64,000 nucleotides of DNA from Micavibrio aeruginosavorus_D (GCF_051245535.1 NZ_CP195303.1:682001-746000), one strand, 5' to 3'; counted from the stretch's first letter, positions 1-9,571 are shown. The notes: generated by a model from the letters alone, not told the origin. Numbers and translations are program-made.

Positions 1-2160
1 CGCGATATCGTCAGCATGCTGGAAAAGAGCCGCAACCAGATCGCCGAAGCCAGCGCGCTGGCCGACGAGCAAGTGCGTAAGCTTTCTGCGGCTGTTGAAG
101 AACAAGCCGAAACCATCACCGTATCCACCGCCAGCATGGTGGACCGCATTGAATCCGTCCGCACGTCCTTGTCCGAACCGTTGAAGGACATGACCCATGC
201 CGTGGCCGAAGCCGATGCGAAGCATGAAGAAATTGAAAGCACACTGCGCCGCCGTGTGTCGGATTTGAACGAAGCCAGCGACAAGGCGAAGGATAGCGCG
301 GAACATATCCGCACCATCCTGCGCGGTCAGGCGCAGGAAATTTCCACACTGGCCGGCCAGATCGCAGGCAATGCCCGCACCATCAACGACCAGATGGCCC
401 AGCAAAGCGACCAGTTGGGCGACAAAGTCCGCAAGGCGCTGGACGATGTGGACTCGGTCCGCAAGGCGCTGGAAACGCAAGCCTCGCGCCTGCACAGCCT
501 GTCCGAAACGGCTGTATCCGACATTTCCGAACTGGAAGGCCAAGTGGCCGCCCGTTGCAAGGAAGTGGAAGCCGCTACAACCAGCGCATTCGGCACATTG
601 GAGCTGATGGACGCTAGCATGGGTGACCATGTCCGCACGTTGAAAGACCGCGCGGAAATTGCCTCGGCCGCTGTGGTCAGTGTCCGTGAAGCGTTGGAAA
701 AAACCGCAACCGGTTTTGAACCACTCTACACTAAAACAGTGGAGCAGGTTGGCGATATGCAGAAACGGTTCGAAGTTCTGCGCCAGACTTACGACGACAG
801 CGCGACCAGCAACCTCGACAAGCTGAAACAGATTGGCATCGTCTTTGATGATCGTCTGCAATCCTTGCGCGGTGGCGCGGATCAGGCGGCAAAGATCCTG
901 AAAATCTCCAGCGAAGATCTGCAGGAACGCGTGATGGATATTGAATCCGCCGCCCGTTCGGCCAGCGACAAGATGCGCGACATTCAAATGTCGCTGGGCG
1001 ATCAGTCGTCCGACATCCACCTGATCACCGATCAGGCGTTGCTGAAGATTGAAAGCATCCAAAAAGCGATTAACGAGCAATTCCACGAATTGTCCGAAGC
1101 GGTGGGCCAGGCCCTGACCCGTATCGACACCGTGGGCGATGCGTTGGGCAAATCGGCGGAAACCGTCGATCTGGCCGCCGAACGCGCCGTGGCCCGTTAT
1201 ACGGAAGTGGGCGAAATGGCCCGTGCCGAAACGGAAGAACTGAACCAGGCCTCGGCCAAATCGGTCAAATTGACCGAAGTGCTGGTAACGCAGGTTCAGG
1301 CCGAAGCGGAAAAACTGCTGACATCGTCCCGCGATACGCTGGTCGAGCTGAAGAAGACCAGCGATGGTTTCGCACAGCGCAGCCGCGAAGTATCCGAACA
1401 GATGAAGGCGTCTTTGCAGACATCGCAATCCTATGGCGCCGAATTGCGCCAGCAGGTTTCGATTGTGGCCGAAGCCTCCGCCGAAGCCGGGGACAAGGTC
1501 AGCCGCGTCGTCTCCGACCTGAACAGCCGTTTGGACGATATTCGCACCGCCACCACCGATACGATGGTGAAGGTCGAAAAAGTCCGCGATGGCCTGTCGG
1601 TCGAATCCGATCGTTTGATTGCGGTTTCTTCCTCGGCCATCAAAGCCGCGGACGAAGCGGCCGATACGTTCAGCCGCCAATCCAATGCCCTGTTCAAAGC
1701 GGTGCAGGATGCGGCAGATCATGCCGAGAAAATCCGCACAATGGATGCCCGCATCCAGCGCGAAGCGTTCCTGTCAGCGGCAAAATTCATCGTGGAATCC
1801 CTGCATTCCCTGTCGGTGGATTTCACCCGCATGCTGGACGGCGAAGTGCCGGAAAAGACATGGAAAGCCTTCCAGAAGGGCGATGTCGGGGCCTTTACCC
1901 GCCGTCTGTCCCAGTTGGGCGACGAATTACCGATGGACAAATTGCGCGAAAAATTCGCAAGCGACAGCGAATTCCGTACCTATGTCCAACGCTTCCTGCG
2001 CCAGTTCGAAGACATGTTCGAACAGGCCAGCGCGAACGATCATGGCGACCTGTTGTCCTCGACCTTCGCATCCAGCGATCTGGGCCGCTTGTATGTCGTC
2101 CTGTGCGGTGCGGCTGGCCGTGACGCAAAACTGACCCGCGAAGATCGCCGGGTTGCGTAA
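1..2160 (+). CDS. Coiled-coil protein, C-terminal part (5' end outside window)
   Basis: The frame is open from the first base, and the first Met codon at 16 is probably internal, so this is the 3' part of a longer gene. The visible 719 residues are almost proline-free and rich in Ala, Glu, Lys, Asp, Ser and Gln in heptad-like order, as in a very long coiled coil. A more globular tail of about 120 residues follows, with aromatic and hydrophobic clusters such as FTRMLDGEVPEKTWKAF and a final hydrophobic stretch LGRLYVVLCGAA. No membrane segment, ATP site or enzyme motif is visible. A structural or scaffold role (envelope, division or cytoskeleton-like) is possible, but the sequence does not decide it. 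Confidence 0.75.
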   Translation, partial: RDIVSMLEKSRNQIAEASALADEQVRKLSAAVEEQAETITVSTASMVDRIESVRTSLSEPLKDMTHAVAEADAKHEEIESTLRRRVSDLNEASDKAKDSAEHIRTILRGQAQEISTLAGQIAGNARTINDQMAQQSDQLGDKVRKALDDVDSVRKALETQASRLHSLSETAVSDISELEGQVAARCKEVEAATTSAFGTLELMDASMGDHVRTLKDRAEIASAAVVSVREALEKTATGFEPLYTKTVEQVGDMQKRFEVLRQTYDDSATSNLDKLKQIGIVFDDRLQSLRGGADQAAKILKISSEDLQERVMDIESAARSASDKMRDIQMSLGDQSSDIHLITDQALLKIESIQKAINEQFHELSEAVGQALTRIDTVGDALGKSAETVDLAAERAVARYTEVGEMARAETEELNQASAKSVKLTEVLVTQVQAEAEKLLTSSRDTLVELKKTSDGFAQRSREVSEQMKASLQTSQSYGAELRQQVSIVAEASAEAGDKVSRVVSDLNSRLDDIRTATTDTMVKVEKVRDGLSVESDRLIAVSSSAIKAADEAADTFSRQSNALFKAVQDAADHAEKIRTMDARIQREAFLSAAKFIVESLHSLSVDFTRMLDGEVPEKTWKAFQKGDVGAFTRRLSQLGDELPMDKLREKFASDSEFRTYVQRFLRQFEDMFEQASANDHGDLLSSTFASSDLGRLYVVLCGAAGRDAKLTREDRRVA

Positions 2161-2192
2161 TATGAGTTAAAGGGCGAAGGGGCCCGGCTTTT

Positions 2193-3104
2193 ATGAGTTG
2201 GGTTTTCTTCGCCTTTTTGCCGCCCTTTCTCTGGACGATGAACAATGTCATCGACCAGATGCTGGCCCGGGATTTGTTTCACCGCTCGGCCTTTTCCTTC
2301 CTGATTATTTCCGGGGCTTTGACCCTGCCAACCGCCATTTTCATGGCGGTGGCCCACCCGCAGGTTTTTGACATTCCGTGGGAAACTGTTTTGCTGCTGT
2401 TTGTGGGCGGGTTGTTCGGTTTTGCCGGGGCGTGGCCCTATGTCATGGCTATTCAGAATGATGATGCCGCCAGCGCGGTGCCCATCCTGCAAACCGTTCC
2501 GGTGTTCGTTTATTTGATGGGGTTTTTCCTGCTGGGGGAAACGCTGAATGCGGTCAAGCTGGCCGGGGGTGGGCTGGTTGTTGCCGGGGCGATGGTGTTT
2601 GCGTGGAATCCAGATACGCGGAAACTGCACGCGCGGACATTGATCCTGATGCTGATCAGCGCGCTGATCTGGGCGGCGTATGGTGTGTGGATCCGGTACT
2701 GGACCCAAGATTTGCACTGGGTGACGGTGATGTTCTGGATCTACGTCGCGTGGGTGATCTTTGGTGCCGTTGGGTTGGCGTCGGTGCGCGAAATTCGCAA
2801 TGATGCGCGGCTGATCCTGAAATCCGGGAAATTTCTGACGGTTCTTCTCCCTCTGTTAATGCTCCAGCAGGTGATGCTGTGCCTTGCGGATCTGGCCACG
2901 GCCAAGGCGATGTCGATTGCGCCCACGGCGGTGCAGGTGTCGCTGTTCAACGGGTTACAGCCGGTCATTATCATGATTTTGTGCGGCATCTTCTACCGCT
3001 TCCGCCCGGATGTGTTTGAACCCATTCGCATGGGGCCGCGGCTGTATTACCGTTTGGTCTGTGTGGCGGTTATGTTTGCGGGGATGGTTCTGCTGCTGAA
3101 ATAG
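2193..3104 (+). CDS. DMT/EamA-family membrane transporter
   Basis: This 303-residue protein is very hydrophobic, with about ten membrane helices arranged as two repeated halves (roughly residues 1-140 and 150-303), the usual layout of EamA drug/metabolite transporters. The first half carries the charged segment DQMLARDLF between helices 1 and 2. The substrate cannot be predicted: family members move amino acids, nucleosides, sugars or drugs across the inner membrane. The ATG lies 32 bases after the preceding stop. The 3' end overlaps the convergent nagB gene by 35 bases, so the two mRNAs are complementary at their ends. Confidence 0.85.
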   Translation: MSWVFFAFLPPFLWTMNNVIDQMLARDLFHRSAFSFLIISGALTLPTAIFMAVAHPQVFDIPWETVLLLFVGGLFGFAGAWPYVMAIQNDDAASAVPILQTVPVFVYLMGFFLLGETLNAVKLAGGGLVVAGAMVFAWNPDTRKLHARTLILMLISALIWAAYGVWIRYWTQDLHWVTVMFWIYVAWVIFGAVGLASVREIRNDARLILKSGKFLTVLLPLLMLQQVMLCLADLATAKAMSIAPTAVQVSLFNGLQPVIIMILCGIFYRFRPDVFEPIRMGPRLYYRLVCVAVMFAGMVLLLK

Positions 3105-3846
3105 CCGCCTGATCCGCGATAATCGTGACATTCCGCATCCGCCGTAACGCCGTGGCGGGCAGGGCGGTTGAAATCGGGTCGTGCAACATACGGTGCAGAA
3201 TATCGGCCTTGTGTGACCCCTGCACCAGCAAGATGGTTTCCCGCGCCTGCATAATGTGGCCGAGGCCGAGCGTGTAGGCTGTATGCGGCACGTGATCAAT
3301 TCCACCCCAATAGGCCGCATTAGCGGCCAGGCTATCCGCCGACAGGTGGATCAGGCGTGTCTGCGCATCAAACGCGCTGCCCGGTTCGTTAAACCCGATA
3401 TGGCCGTTGGTGCCCAATCCCAAAACCGCAATATCAATGCCGGATTCATCCAGCAGCGCATCCATACGCGCGCATTCGGCGGATGGGCTGGGGGCGGCGC
3501 TGTTAAAAATTGTGCGGTGGGATGACGGGATGGACAGGGGCTTCAGAATATCGCGGTCCAGCCAGTTGGAAAATAACCGGCGATCATCCGGAGCCAGCCC
3601 CGCATAATCATCCAGCGCAACATAATGGAACCGGTCCCACAAATCGCGGCGGTGGGCGTGGTGCGCAATCAATTCACGGTACAGGCCCAGCGGGGTGGAC
3701 CCGGTCGGCAAAACCACGCGGATCGGGCCGTTTTTGGCCGCTGCCCGGTCCTGCATTCGGTCCAGCGCCCCCATGAAAATATCCGCCGCCAAGGTGTGAA
3801 AGGCGGCATTGTTGGGGGCAATTTTGAGGGTCGGGGCCGTGTCCAT
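3070..3846 (-). CDS. nagB: Glucosamine-6-phosphate deaminase
   Basis: Converts glucosamine 6-phosphate to fructose 6-phosphate and ammonia in amino-sugar catabolism, in the cytoplasm. The 258 residues show the NagB/6-phosphogluconolactonase fold motifs in order: phosphate loop VLPTGSTPLGLYREL (about 44-58), the acidic catalytic segment ALDDYAGL (about 75), and the NagB hallmark GLGTNGHIGFNEPGSAF (about 143-160) with the catalytic His. That last motif favours deaminase over lactonase. AAAGGAGGA sits directly before the ATG, with short spacing. No other nag gene is adjacent, so it is likely a single-gene unit. It overlaps the convergent transporter gene by 35 bases. Confidence 0.88.
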   Translation of the reverse strand: MDTAPTLKIAPNNAAFHTLAADIFMGALDRMQDRAAAKNGPIRVVLPTGSTPLGLYRELIAHHAHRRDLWDRFHYVALDDYAGLAPDDRRLFSNWLDRDILKPLSIPSSHRTIFNSAAPSPSAECARMDALLDESGIDIAVLGLGTNGHIGFNEPGSAFDAQTRLIHLSADSLAANAAYWGGIDHVPHTAYTLGLGHIMQARETILLVQGSHKADILHRMLHDPISTALPATALRRMRNVTIIADQAAISAAEPSPQT

Positions 3847-3996
3847 TCCTCCTTTATGGCATTTAACGCATTGATTTTCAATAAGATTTTAGAATTTGCG
3901 TATTGTTCCGCCCCCGTATGCCGTGATAATCTTTTGGTAGGATTTATCGCCTATTCTTGATCCTAAGTTATTGACGCATAAGGGGCATCACACGTT

Positions 3997-4935
3997 ATGG
4001 GCAAGACCAAATTCTGCCAGGGCATTTCGGATATTTCAGACAGCTATATGGCGTTCATCATCGACCAATGGGGCGTGCTGCATAATGGCGAGCGCGCTTA
4101 TGATGGCGTGATCGATTGTTTGAAGGAACTTAAGGGCCGCAAGAAACAGATTATCATTCTGTCGAACTCCGGCCGCCGCGCCAGCGAGAATGCCGACAAG
4201 CTGAAAGAAATGGGCATTGGCCCCAGCCTGTATGATCAAATCGTCACGTCCGGCGAACTGACATGGCAGGGTCTGCACGACCAGAATGAAGGCGTGTTTG
4301 AAAATATCGGCACGAAATGTTTTCTGATCAGCCGTAACAATGATCGATCCATCATTGATGGTCTGCCTGAAATTGAATTGGTGCATGACATCGAAGAAGC
4401 GGACTTCCTGTTGATCAGCGGGTCCGATGCGCCGGAAAAAAATATGGTTGATCATTATGAACCGATTTTGAAGAAGGCCATTCGTCGCCGTTTAAAAGCG
4501 ATTTGCGCCAACCCGGACAGTCGCATTCTGATCGGTGCCAATTCCGCCCTCGGCCCCGGCATGATTGCCCGCCGGTATGAAGATTTCGGCGGTGTCGTGC
4601 ATTATATCGGCAAGCCGTTTAAGCCAATTTTCCAGCATTGCGTGAAATTGCTGCAGGAAAAACAAATTTACCCCGGTGAAACCGTGATGATCGGTGACAC
4701 GATGGCGCATGATATTGTCGGCGCCGCAGCCATGAACATTGATACGTGTCTCGTCCGGGCCGGATTGCATCTGGGTGCGTTCAAACAAGCCCATACGCCA
4801 TCCGAAGTGGACAAGGTTCTGAATGTTCTGGTTTTGCAATACCACAACGTGCGCCCGACTTATCTGGTCAACACGATGGTCTGGGGTAAGGCTTTGCCGG
4901 ATCGAAAGCACAAGAAGCGTAAAGTGACCGCTTAA
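3997..4935 (+). CDS. HAD-superfamily class IIA hydrolase (TIGR01459-like)
   Basis: A 312-residue cytoplasmic HAD phosphatase-like protein. HAD motif I is IIDQWGVLHNG near residue 23, motif II is IILSNSGR (about 53), the motif III lysine lies in GKPFKPIFQH (about 206), and motif IV is MIGDTMAHDI (about 230). The second Asp of the usual DxD is replaced by Trp. To my knowledge this is typical of the DxWGV subfamily found widely in alphaproteobacteria, and it suggests altered catalysis. The physiological substrate is unknown. The ATG is preceded by AAGGGG at a rather long distance. A strong intrinsic terminator follows the stop. Confidence 0.82.
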   Translation: MGKTKFCQGISDISDSYMAFIIDQWGVLHNGERAYDGVIDCLKELKGRKKQIIILSNSGRRASENADKLKEMGIGPSLYDQIVTSGELTWQGLHDQNEGVFENIGTKCFLISRNNDRSIIDGLPEIELVHDIEEADFLLISGSDAPEKNMVDHYEPILKKAIRRRLKAICANPDSRILIGANSALGPGMIARRYEDFGGVVHYIGKPFKPIFQHCVKLLQEKQIYPGETVMIGDTMAHDIVGAAAMNIDTCLVRAGLHLGAFKQAHTPSEVDKVLNVLVLQYHNVRPTYLVNTMVWGKALPDRKHKKRKVTA

Positions 4936-4940
4936 ATTTT

Positions 4941-4972
4941 TTATCCCCGCTGCGGCGGGGATAATTTTTTTT
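4941..4972 (+). terminator. Intrinsic terminator of the HAD hydrolase gene
   Basis: A perfect 10-bp stem (TTATCCCCGC/GCGGGGATAA, 4941-4950 and 4955-4964) with a four-base loop is followed by eight T on the + strand. The T run reaches into the stop codon of the convergent patatin gene. The other strand has no proper T run, so this acts mainly on the upstream + gene. Confidence 0.9.
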
Positions 4973-5942
4973 AAGATGATTTCGGCGGGATCAGGATATT
5001 CACCGCCGCATGAATTTCATCCAGCGCCCGTTCGGCGGCCAATTCGCCCTCATGAATCATCTCACGCGCGCGTTCAAATTCCAGCATGCCAATATGCCCG
5101 ATGCGCGGGCGGATATGCACATCTGGCGGGTCACCCGCCAGACGGGATCGCGTTAAACGGTCCTGAATAATCGTCAATGCGGATACCATCACGCCGAACA
5201 GGCTGGGGGCATTGGGTTCGCGGTTGAAAATGCGGCGGCCCAGCCCGGCGGCAAAGGGTTTTTGGTCTTCCGGATCGACATGCTCCGGGTTGAACACATC
5301 GAAACCCAGAACGCTTTGATATGATGTGCCCGGGCGGCGTGATTTGCCGATCATATCGGCGTTCAAATCCACGGCGATGGTCATGTGCGCGCCGTATGAA
5401 TGCAGCGGCGATACCGGAACCGGGTTCAATAACGCGCCATCAACCAGCAAGCGATTGTCTAAATCCACGGGCGGAAACACACCGGGCAGGGCGAATGACG
5501 CGCGCATCGAATCCACCAGCGATCCACGGCGCAGCCAGACCTCGTGCCCCGTGGCCAGATCGGAGGCAACGCAAACCAGCGGGATGGGCAAATCCTCAAT
5601 CATCATCTTACCGAAATGATCGTCCAGAATGGCATTCAAACGGTGCCCGCCAATGATCCCGGCGCTGCGCACCCGGAAATCCAGATAACGGAAAATTTTG
5701 CGGCGGTTCAGGGACAGGGCCCAATCTTCCAACTCAACCAGTTTCCCGGCCAGATACGCCCCGCCGACCAGCGCGCCAATGGATGTTCCGGCCACCAGAC
5801 CGGGGCGAATACCATGGCGGGTCAGGGCCTTTAACACGCCGATATGCGCAAACCCCCGCGCCATCCCGCCACCCAGAGCCAGCCCGATCAACGGGACAGA
5901 GGATGGAGGTTGTTTTTGTGTTGAATCAGGGGCTTCCGGCAC
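4971..5942 (-). CDS. Patatin-like phospholipase (RssA type)
   Basis: A predicted serine lipid acyl hydrolase of 323 residues. The oxyanion loop LALGGGMARGFAHIGVL lies at about 21-38. The nucleophile elbow GTSIG (about 53) carries the catalytic Ser, and the dyad Asp is in DGALLNP (about 168). This is the bacterial RssA/YchK layout, with no signal peptide visible, so it probably acts on lipids or fatty acyl groups from the cytoplasmic side. The start is GTG at 5942, chosen because AAAGGA lies about nine bases upstream and the patatin domain begins soon after. It converges on the HAD hydrolase gene. Confidence 0.88.
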   Translation of the reverse strand: MPEAPDSTQKQPPSSVPLIGLALGGGMARGFAHIGVLKALTRHGIRPGLVAGTSIGALVGGAYLAGKLVELEDWALSLNRRKIFRYLDFRVRSAGIIGGHRLNAILDDHFGKMMIEDLPIPLVCVASDLATGHEVWLRRGSLVDSMRASFALPGVFPPVDLDNRLLVDGALLNPVPVSPLHSYGAHMTIAVDLNADMIGKSRRPGTSYQSVLGFDVFNPEHVDPEDQKPFAAGLGRRIFNREPNAPSLFGVMVSALTIIQDRLTRSRLAGDPPDVHIRPRIGHIGMLEFERAREMIHEGELAAERALDEIHAAVNILIPPKSS

Positions 5943-6104
5943 TTTTTATGGTCCTTTCAGGCTGGCGCAGCGCAGAAATTCATTGTATCACAATCACGCT
6001 ATAAACAGACAAAGCGGGGGTAAAGGCGGGTTTTTCTTGCTGTGGCCGCGGTGGCGGCGTATGCAATTCATCCCGTTTTATGGATAAAAACAAGGAATTC
6101 AATC

Positions 6105-6377
6105 ATGCGTTTTTCGCTGCTTTTCAGCATTCTGGCTCTGGCCGCACCGCAGGCTTTTGGTATTGCCCGGGTCACCATGGCGTTCCAGCGCGCCCAGGCC
6201 CAATGTGGTTCACAAGGCCCGTTAAAAACATGGCGTTCTTACCAAGACGACCATCCAAATAATCATGTAAAATATGACGCGCGTATGCGGGGCAATGCGG
6301 GTAAACTGCATTCCTTCGTTCCGCCCTGCCGCCCGTCGCGCAAAAAGGGTTACACGCAGCCGCGTAACTTTCACTAA
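6105..6377 (+). CDS. Small secreted protein of unknown function
   Basis: A 90-residue product. The N-terminus MRFSLLFSILALAAPQAFG looks like a signal peptide, followed by a basic, polar mature part with two Cys (CGSQG and PPCRP) that could form a disulfide. I do not recognise a family. The ATG at 6105 has AAGGA eight bases upstream, which favours it over an in-frame start at 6042. The stop is only 11 bases from the start of the lipid exporter gene, so the two are probably cotranscribed. A role in the envelope is inference from location only. Confidence 0.6.
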   Translation: MRFSLLFSILALAAPQAFGIARVTMAFQRAQAQCGSQGPLKTWRSYQDDHPNNHVKYDARMRGNAGKLHSFVPPCRPSRKKGYTQPRNFH

Positions 6378-6388
6378 GGACTGATGTT

Positions 6389-8161
6389 TTGACCACCACG
6401 CCCCAGCCGACTTCGCCGAAACGGGATTCAACCTATGTCATGGTGCGCCGTCTGGTGCGCGATTATGTGCGGCCGTATTTCGGTACGCTGGGGTGGGCGA
6501 TCCTGTTCATGCTGATCGGTGCGGGGACGACGGCGGCGTTTGCCGGATTGATCGAACCCGTGATGGACCATGTGATGGTGGCCCAGAACAAGGGCATGAT
6601 CCTGCCGCTGGCTGCGGGCATCCTGCTGTGCTTTTTCCTCAGCGGTATGGCCACCTACGGCCATTCTGTTTTGATGAACAAAGTGGGCCAATATATCCTG
6701 ACCGATATTCAACGTGATTTGTTTGCGCGTTTTATGGGTATGGATCTGGCGTTCTTTCATTCCAACCCCAGCGGCCAATTGCTCTCGCGCATTATCAACG
6801 ATGTCAGCGTGATGCGCGCGGCGGTGGCCGATGCGCTGACTGGGATCGGGAAAAGCTTCCTGACGCTGATTTTCCTGGTTGGCGTGATGTTTTATCAGGA
6901 TTGGAAACTGTCCCTGATCGCCTTCACGGTGTTTCCGCTGGCGGCGGGCATGGTGGCCTATGTCGGGCGTCGCCTGCGCAAAGTGTCCGGGAATATTCAA
7001 AATGAAACGGCGGGTCTGTCCGACATGCTGTCGCAAATCTTCCTCGGCGTGCGTCAGGTGAAAGCCTACGGCATGGAAGGGTATGAATCCGAACGGGCCG
7101 GGCATGCGATTAAACGCGTGCGGAATTTGGTGATGAAATCGGTGCGGATCGGCAATCTGACCGTTCCGGTCAATGAAACGCTGATTGGTTTGGCTGTCTT
7201 CGGCATTATCGTCTACGGCGGCTATAAAATTGTCGACGGGCAAACGACCGTGGGGTCGTTGATGTCGTTTATTGCGGCCTTTGCGTTGGCGTATGAACCG
7301 ATCAAGAAGCTGGCAAAACTGAACAACTCCCTGCAAATGGGGTTGGGCGCTACAGAACGCGTGTTCCAGATGATCGATATGAAACCCGCCATTCGCAATA
7401 TGCCGAACGCGGTGGAATTGAACACGCGTATGCCGGAAATTCGTCTGGAAAACGTGGTGTTCCAGTACGAAGGTGGCGATGGCCCGGCCTTGCAGGGTGT
7501 GACCCTGATTATCCCACCGGGCAAGGTGACGGCCTTGGTTGGCCCGTCCGGCGGTGGTAAATCCACCATCATGAATTTGATCCCGCGTTTCTATGACGTG
7601 AACGAAGGCGCGGTCAGTGTGGATGGATATGATGTCCGCGAACTGACCATGGAATCTCTGCGCCGTCATATCGCGCTGGTGTCACAAGATATTACGATTT
7701 TTGACGATACGGCGATGGCCAACATTGCCTATGGCCTGCAAGGGGCGACGTTGGACGAGGTAAAGGCGGCGGCACGTGCGGCCGAGGCCGATACGTTTAT
7801 CAGCGCACTACCCGAAGGGTACAACACCCGCCTTGGCGAAAACGGCGTGAAATTGTCCGGCGGCCAACGCCAGCGCATTGCCATTGCCCGCGCCATTTTA
7901 CGCGATGCGCCGATTTTGTTGCTGGATGAGGCGACATCTGCACTGGACAATGAATCCGAACAGGCGATCCAGCGCACGCTGAATAAACTGCAAACCGGAC
8001 GCACGACGCTGGTGATCGCCCACCGCCTGTCCACTGTGCAGAACGCGGACCAGATTGTCGTTTTGAAAGACGGTAAAATCGCGGAGCAGGGCAAGCATGA
8101 TGATTTGCTGGCACAAGGTTTGATCTATGCCCGGATGTATCAGGCGGGATTGAAGGAATAA
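6389..8161 (+). CDS. msbA: ABC exporter, MsbA-like (permease and ATPase fused)
   Basis: A 590-residue half-transporter, close to the length of E. coli MsbA (582), which flips lipid A-core across the inner membrane. The membrane domain spans about 1-330 with six helices. The ATPase domain has Walker A GPSGGGKSTIM (about 386), Q-loop SQDITIFDD, signature LSGGQRQRIAIARA, Walker B ILLLDEATSALD and H-loop IAHRLST. The start is TTG with AAGGA eight bases upstream. The stop TAA overlaps the next ATG by one base, so the hydrolase is translationally coupled. Export of another lipid or a drug is possible, since MsbA and multidrug members cannot be fully separated by eye. Confidence 0.85.
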   Translation: MTTTPQPTSPKRDSTYVMVRRLVRDYVRPYFGTLGWAILFMLIGAGTTAAFAGLIEPVMDHVMVAQNKGMILPLAAGILLCFFLSGMATYGHSVLMNKVGQYILTDIQRDLFARFMGMDLAFFHSNPSGQLLSRIINDVSVMRAAVADALTGIGKSFLTLIFLVGVMFYQDWKLSLIAFTVFPLAAGMVAYVGRRLRKVSGNIQNETAGLSDMLSQIFLGVRQVKAYGMEGYESERAGHAIKRVRNLVMKSVRIGNLTVPVNETLIGLAVFGIIVYGGYKIVDGQTTVGSLMSFIAAFALAYEPIKKLAKLNNSLQMGLGATERVFQMIDMKPAIRNMPNAVELNTRMPEIRLENVVFQYEGGDGPALQGVTLIIPPGKVTALVGPSGGGKSTIMNLIPRFYDVNEGAVSVDGYDVRELTMESLRRHIALVSQDITIFDDTAMANIAYGLQGATLDEVKAAARAAEADTFISALPEGYNTRLGENGVKLSGGQRQRIAIARAILRDAPILLLDEATSALDNESEQAIQRTLNKLQTGRTTLVIAHRLSTVQNADQIVVLKDGKIAEQGKHDDLLAQGLIYARMYQAGLKE

Positions 8162-9003
8162 TGATCGCCTTCCTCAAACGCTACACCGCAAAGGATTTTA
8201 AACGCATGGCTTTTGCGACTTTATGCGGCTATATCGCGCTTCTGGTTATCCTTTATGCCACACAGCGTAATTTCATCTACATTCCTGACCGCCATATGGA
8301 AGCGCCGGAATTTTATGGCGTTCAGGATTATCAGGTTGTTCCGGTGACAACCGATGACGGCCTGACATTATCCGGCTGGTACCATGCGCCATCATCACCG
8401 GATCGGCCTGTCATTGTCTATTTCCACGGCAATGGCGGATCGTTGATCCAGCGGACAGAGCGCGCCAATTTATATGCACAGGCCGGATATGGCGTGTTGT
8501 TCGGTGAATATCGCGGTTATGGCGGCAACCCCGGAAAACCCAGCCAAAACGGCTTGTTTTCCGATGCACGGGCCTATATCGACTGGCTCCGCGCGCGGGG
8601 TGTGGCCGAGAACAATATCATTTTGTACGGCGAATCTTTGGGGACTGGTGTCGCAACCTACGTTGCGGCGGAATATGCGACAGGGGTGCGCGGGCTGGTT
8701 CTGGAATCGCCGTATACATCGCTGAGCGATATTGGGCGGATACGGTTTTTCTTCGTTCCCATTGATCTGTTGATGAAGGATAAGTTTGATACGAAATCAC
8801 GCATTGGATCGGTGAAAACGCCCATTCTTGTCCTGCACGGATCGCGCGATATGGTCGTCCCGTTCAAATATGGCGAGCGTGTTTTTGAAGTTGCGCCGCA
8901 GCCCAAATATTTCCACGAATTTCCCGAGGCCGGGCATAATGATTTGTACGCAAATGGTGCGTGGCCCGTGGTGCGTGGTTTTATAGACGCGCTGCCGCAA
9001 TAA
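8161..9003 (+). CDS. Alpha/beta hydrolase (BEM46/YfhR-like), membrane-anchored
   Basis: The 280-residue protein starts with a single hydrophobic helix (about 17-36), so it is probably anchored in the inner membrane. The catalytic set is visible: oxyanion segment YFHGNGGS (about 85), nucleophile elbow YGESLGTG (about 160), acid in HGSRDMV (about 225) and His in EAGHND (about 261). Serine esterase or lipase activity is likely, with unknown substrate. Its ATG overlaps the msbA stop, which suggests a lipid-related role (inference). Confidence 0.8.
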   Translation: MIAFLKRYTAKDFKRMAFATLCGYIALLVILYATQRNFIYIPDRHMEAPEFYGVQDYQVVPVTTDDGLTLSGWYHAPSSPDRPVIVYFHGNGGSLIQRTERANLYAQAGYGVLFGEYRGYGGNPGKPSQNGLFSDARAYIDWLRARGVAENNIILYGESLGTGVATYVAAEYATGVRGLVLESPYTSLSDIGRIRFFFVPIDLLMKDKFDTKSRIGSVKTPILVLHGSRDMVVPFKYGERVFEVAPQPKYFHEFPEAGHNDLYANGAWPVVRGFIDALPQ

Positions 9004-9098
9004 AACGTCATTGCCATAATTCCAATTCATCCGCTTTGGCTTGCCTCATATAGAGGCGAACGCGTACCATGTGCGTTGCTGACCAAGGGGGAATTCCA

Positions 9099-9566
9099 AT
9101 GCCGTGTATGAAAGCCATGTTAACCGATGTTATCAGCGTCCGCCCGGATCAAACCGTGGCCGATGCGATCCATTCATTTGAGGATCAGCATTTGCGGTCC
9201 GTTCCAGTGGTGGATGCGGATGGAAAATTCCACGGCATGTTGAGTATTCACGACCTGATGAAATTCCTGATCCCGCCATCTTACTTTCTGGCGCATGTGC
9301 CATGGCATCTGGATTTCATTATGGGGGCGACGGAAGACAAAGCCCGCATTCTGGCCGATTTGGAAAAAAAGACGGTGCGTGAATTGATGAACGAAGAAAT
9401 CGTCACGGCCAAACCCGACACGCCAATTTCCGAAGCCATCCGCCTGTTGTTCCAGAATGGCAGCCCGCTGCCCGTCGTGGACCAGAATAAAAAATTGGTT
9501 GGTCTGGTGTCGGAACAATCGGTTTTGCAGCATCTGAAAGACACTTTGCACGATAAAGGGGAGTAA
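9099..9566 (+). CDS. CBS-domain pair protein
   Basis: A 155-residue protein consisting of two CBS motifs. The first is around MLTDVISVRPDQTVADAIHSF...SVPVVDADGKFHGMLSIHDL. The second is around IVTAKPDTPISEAIRLL...PLPVVDQNKKLVGLVSEQSV. CBS pairs bind adenosine nucleotides and regulate partner proteins. The start at 9099 is chosen over an upstream in-frame ATG at 9069 because AAGGGGGA lies seven bases before it. The transporter gene begins five bases after its stop, so this may be the nucleotide-sensing regulator of that transporter (inference from adjacency). Confidence 0.82.
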   Translation: MPCMKAMLTDVISVRPDQTVADAIHSFEDQHLRSVPVVDADGKFHGMLSIHDLMKFLIPPSYFLAHVPWHLDFIMGATEDKARILADLEKKTVRELMNEEIVTAKPDTPISEAIRLLFQNGSPLPVVDQNKKLVGLVSEQSVLQHLKDTLHDKGE

Positions 9567-9571
9567 GCCCG

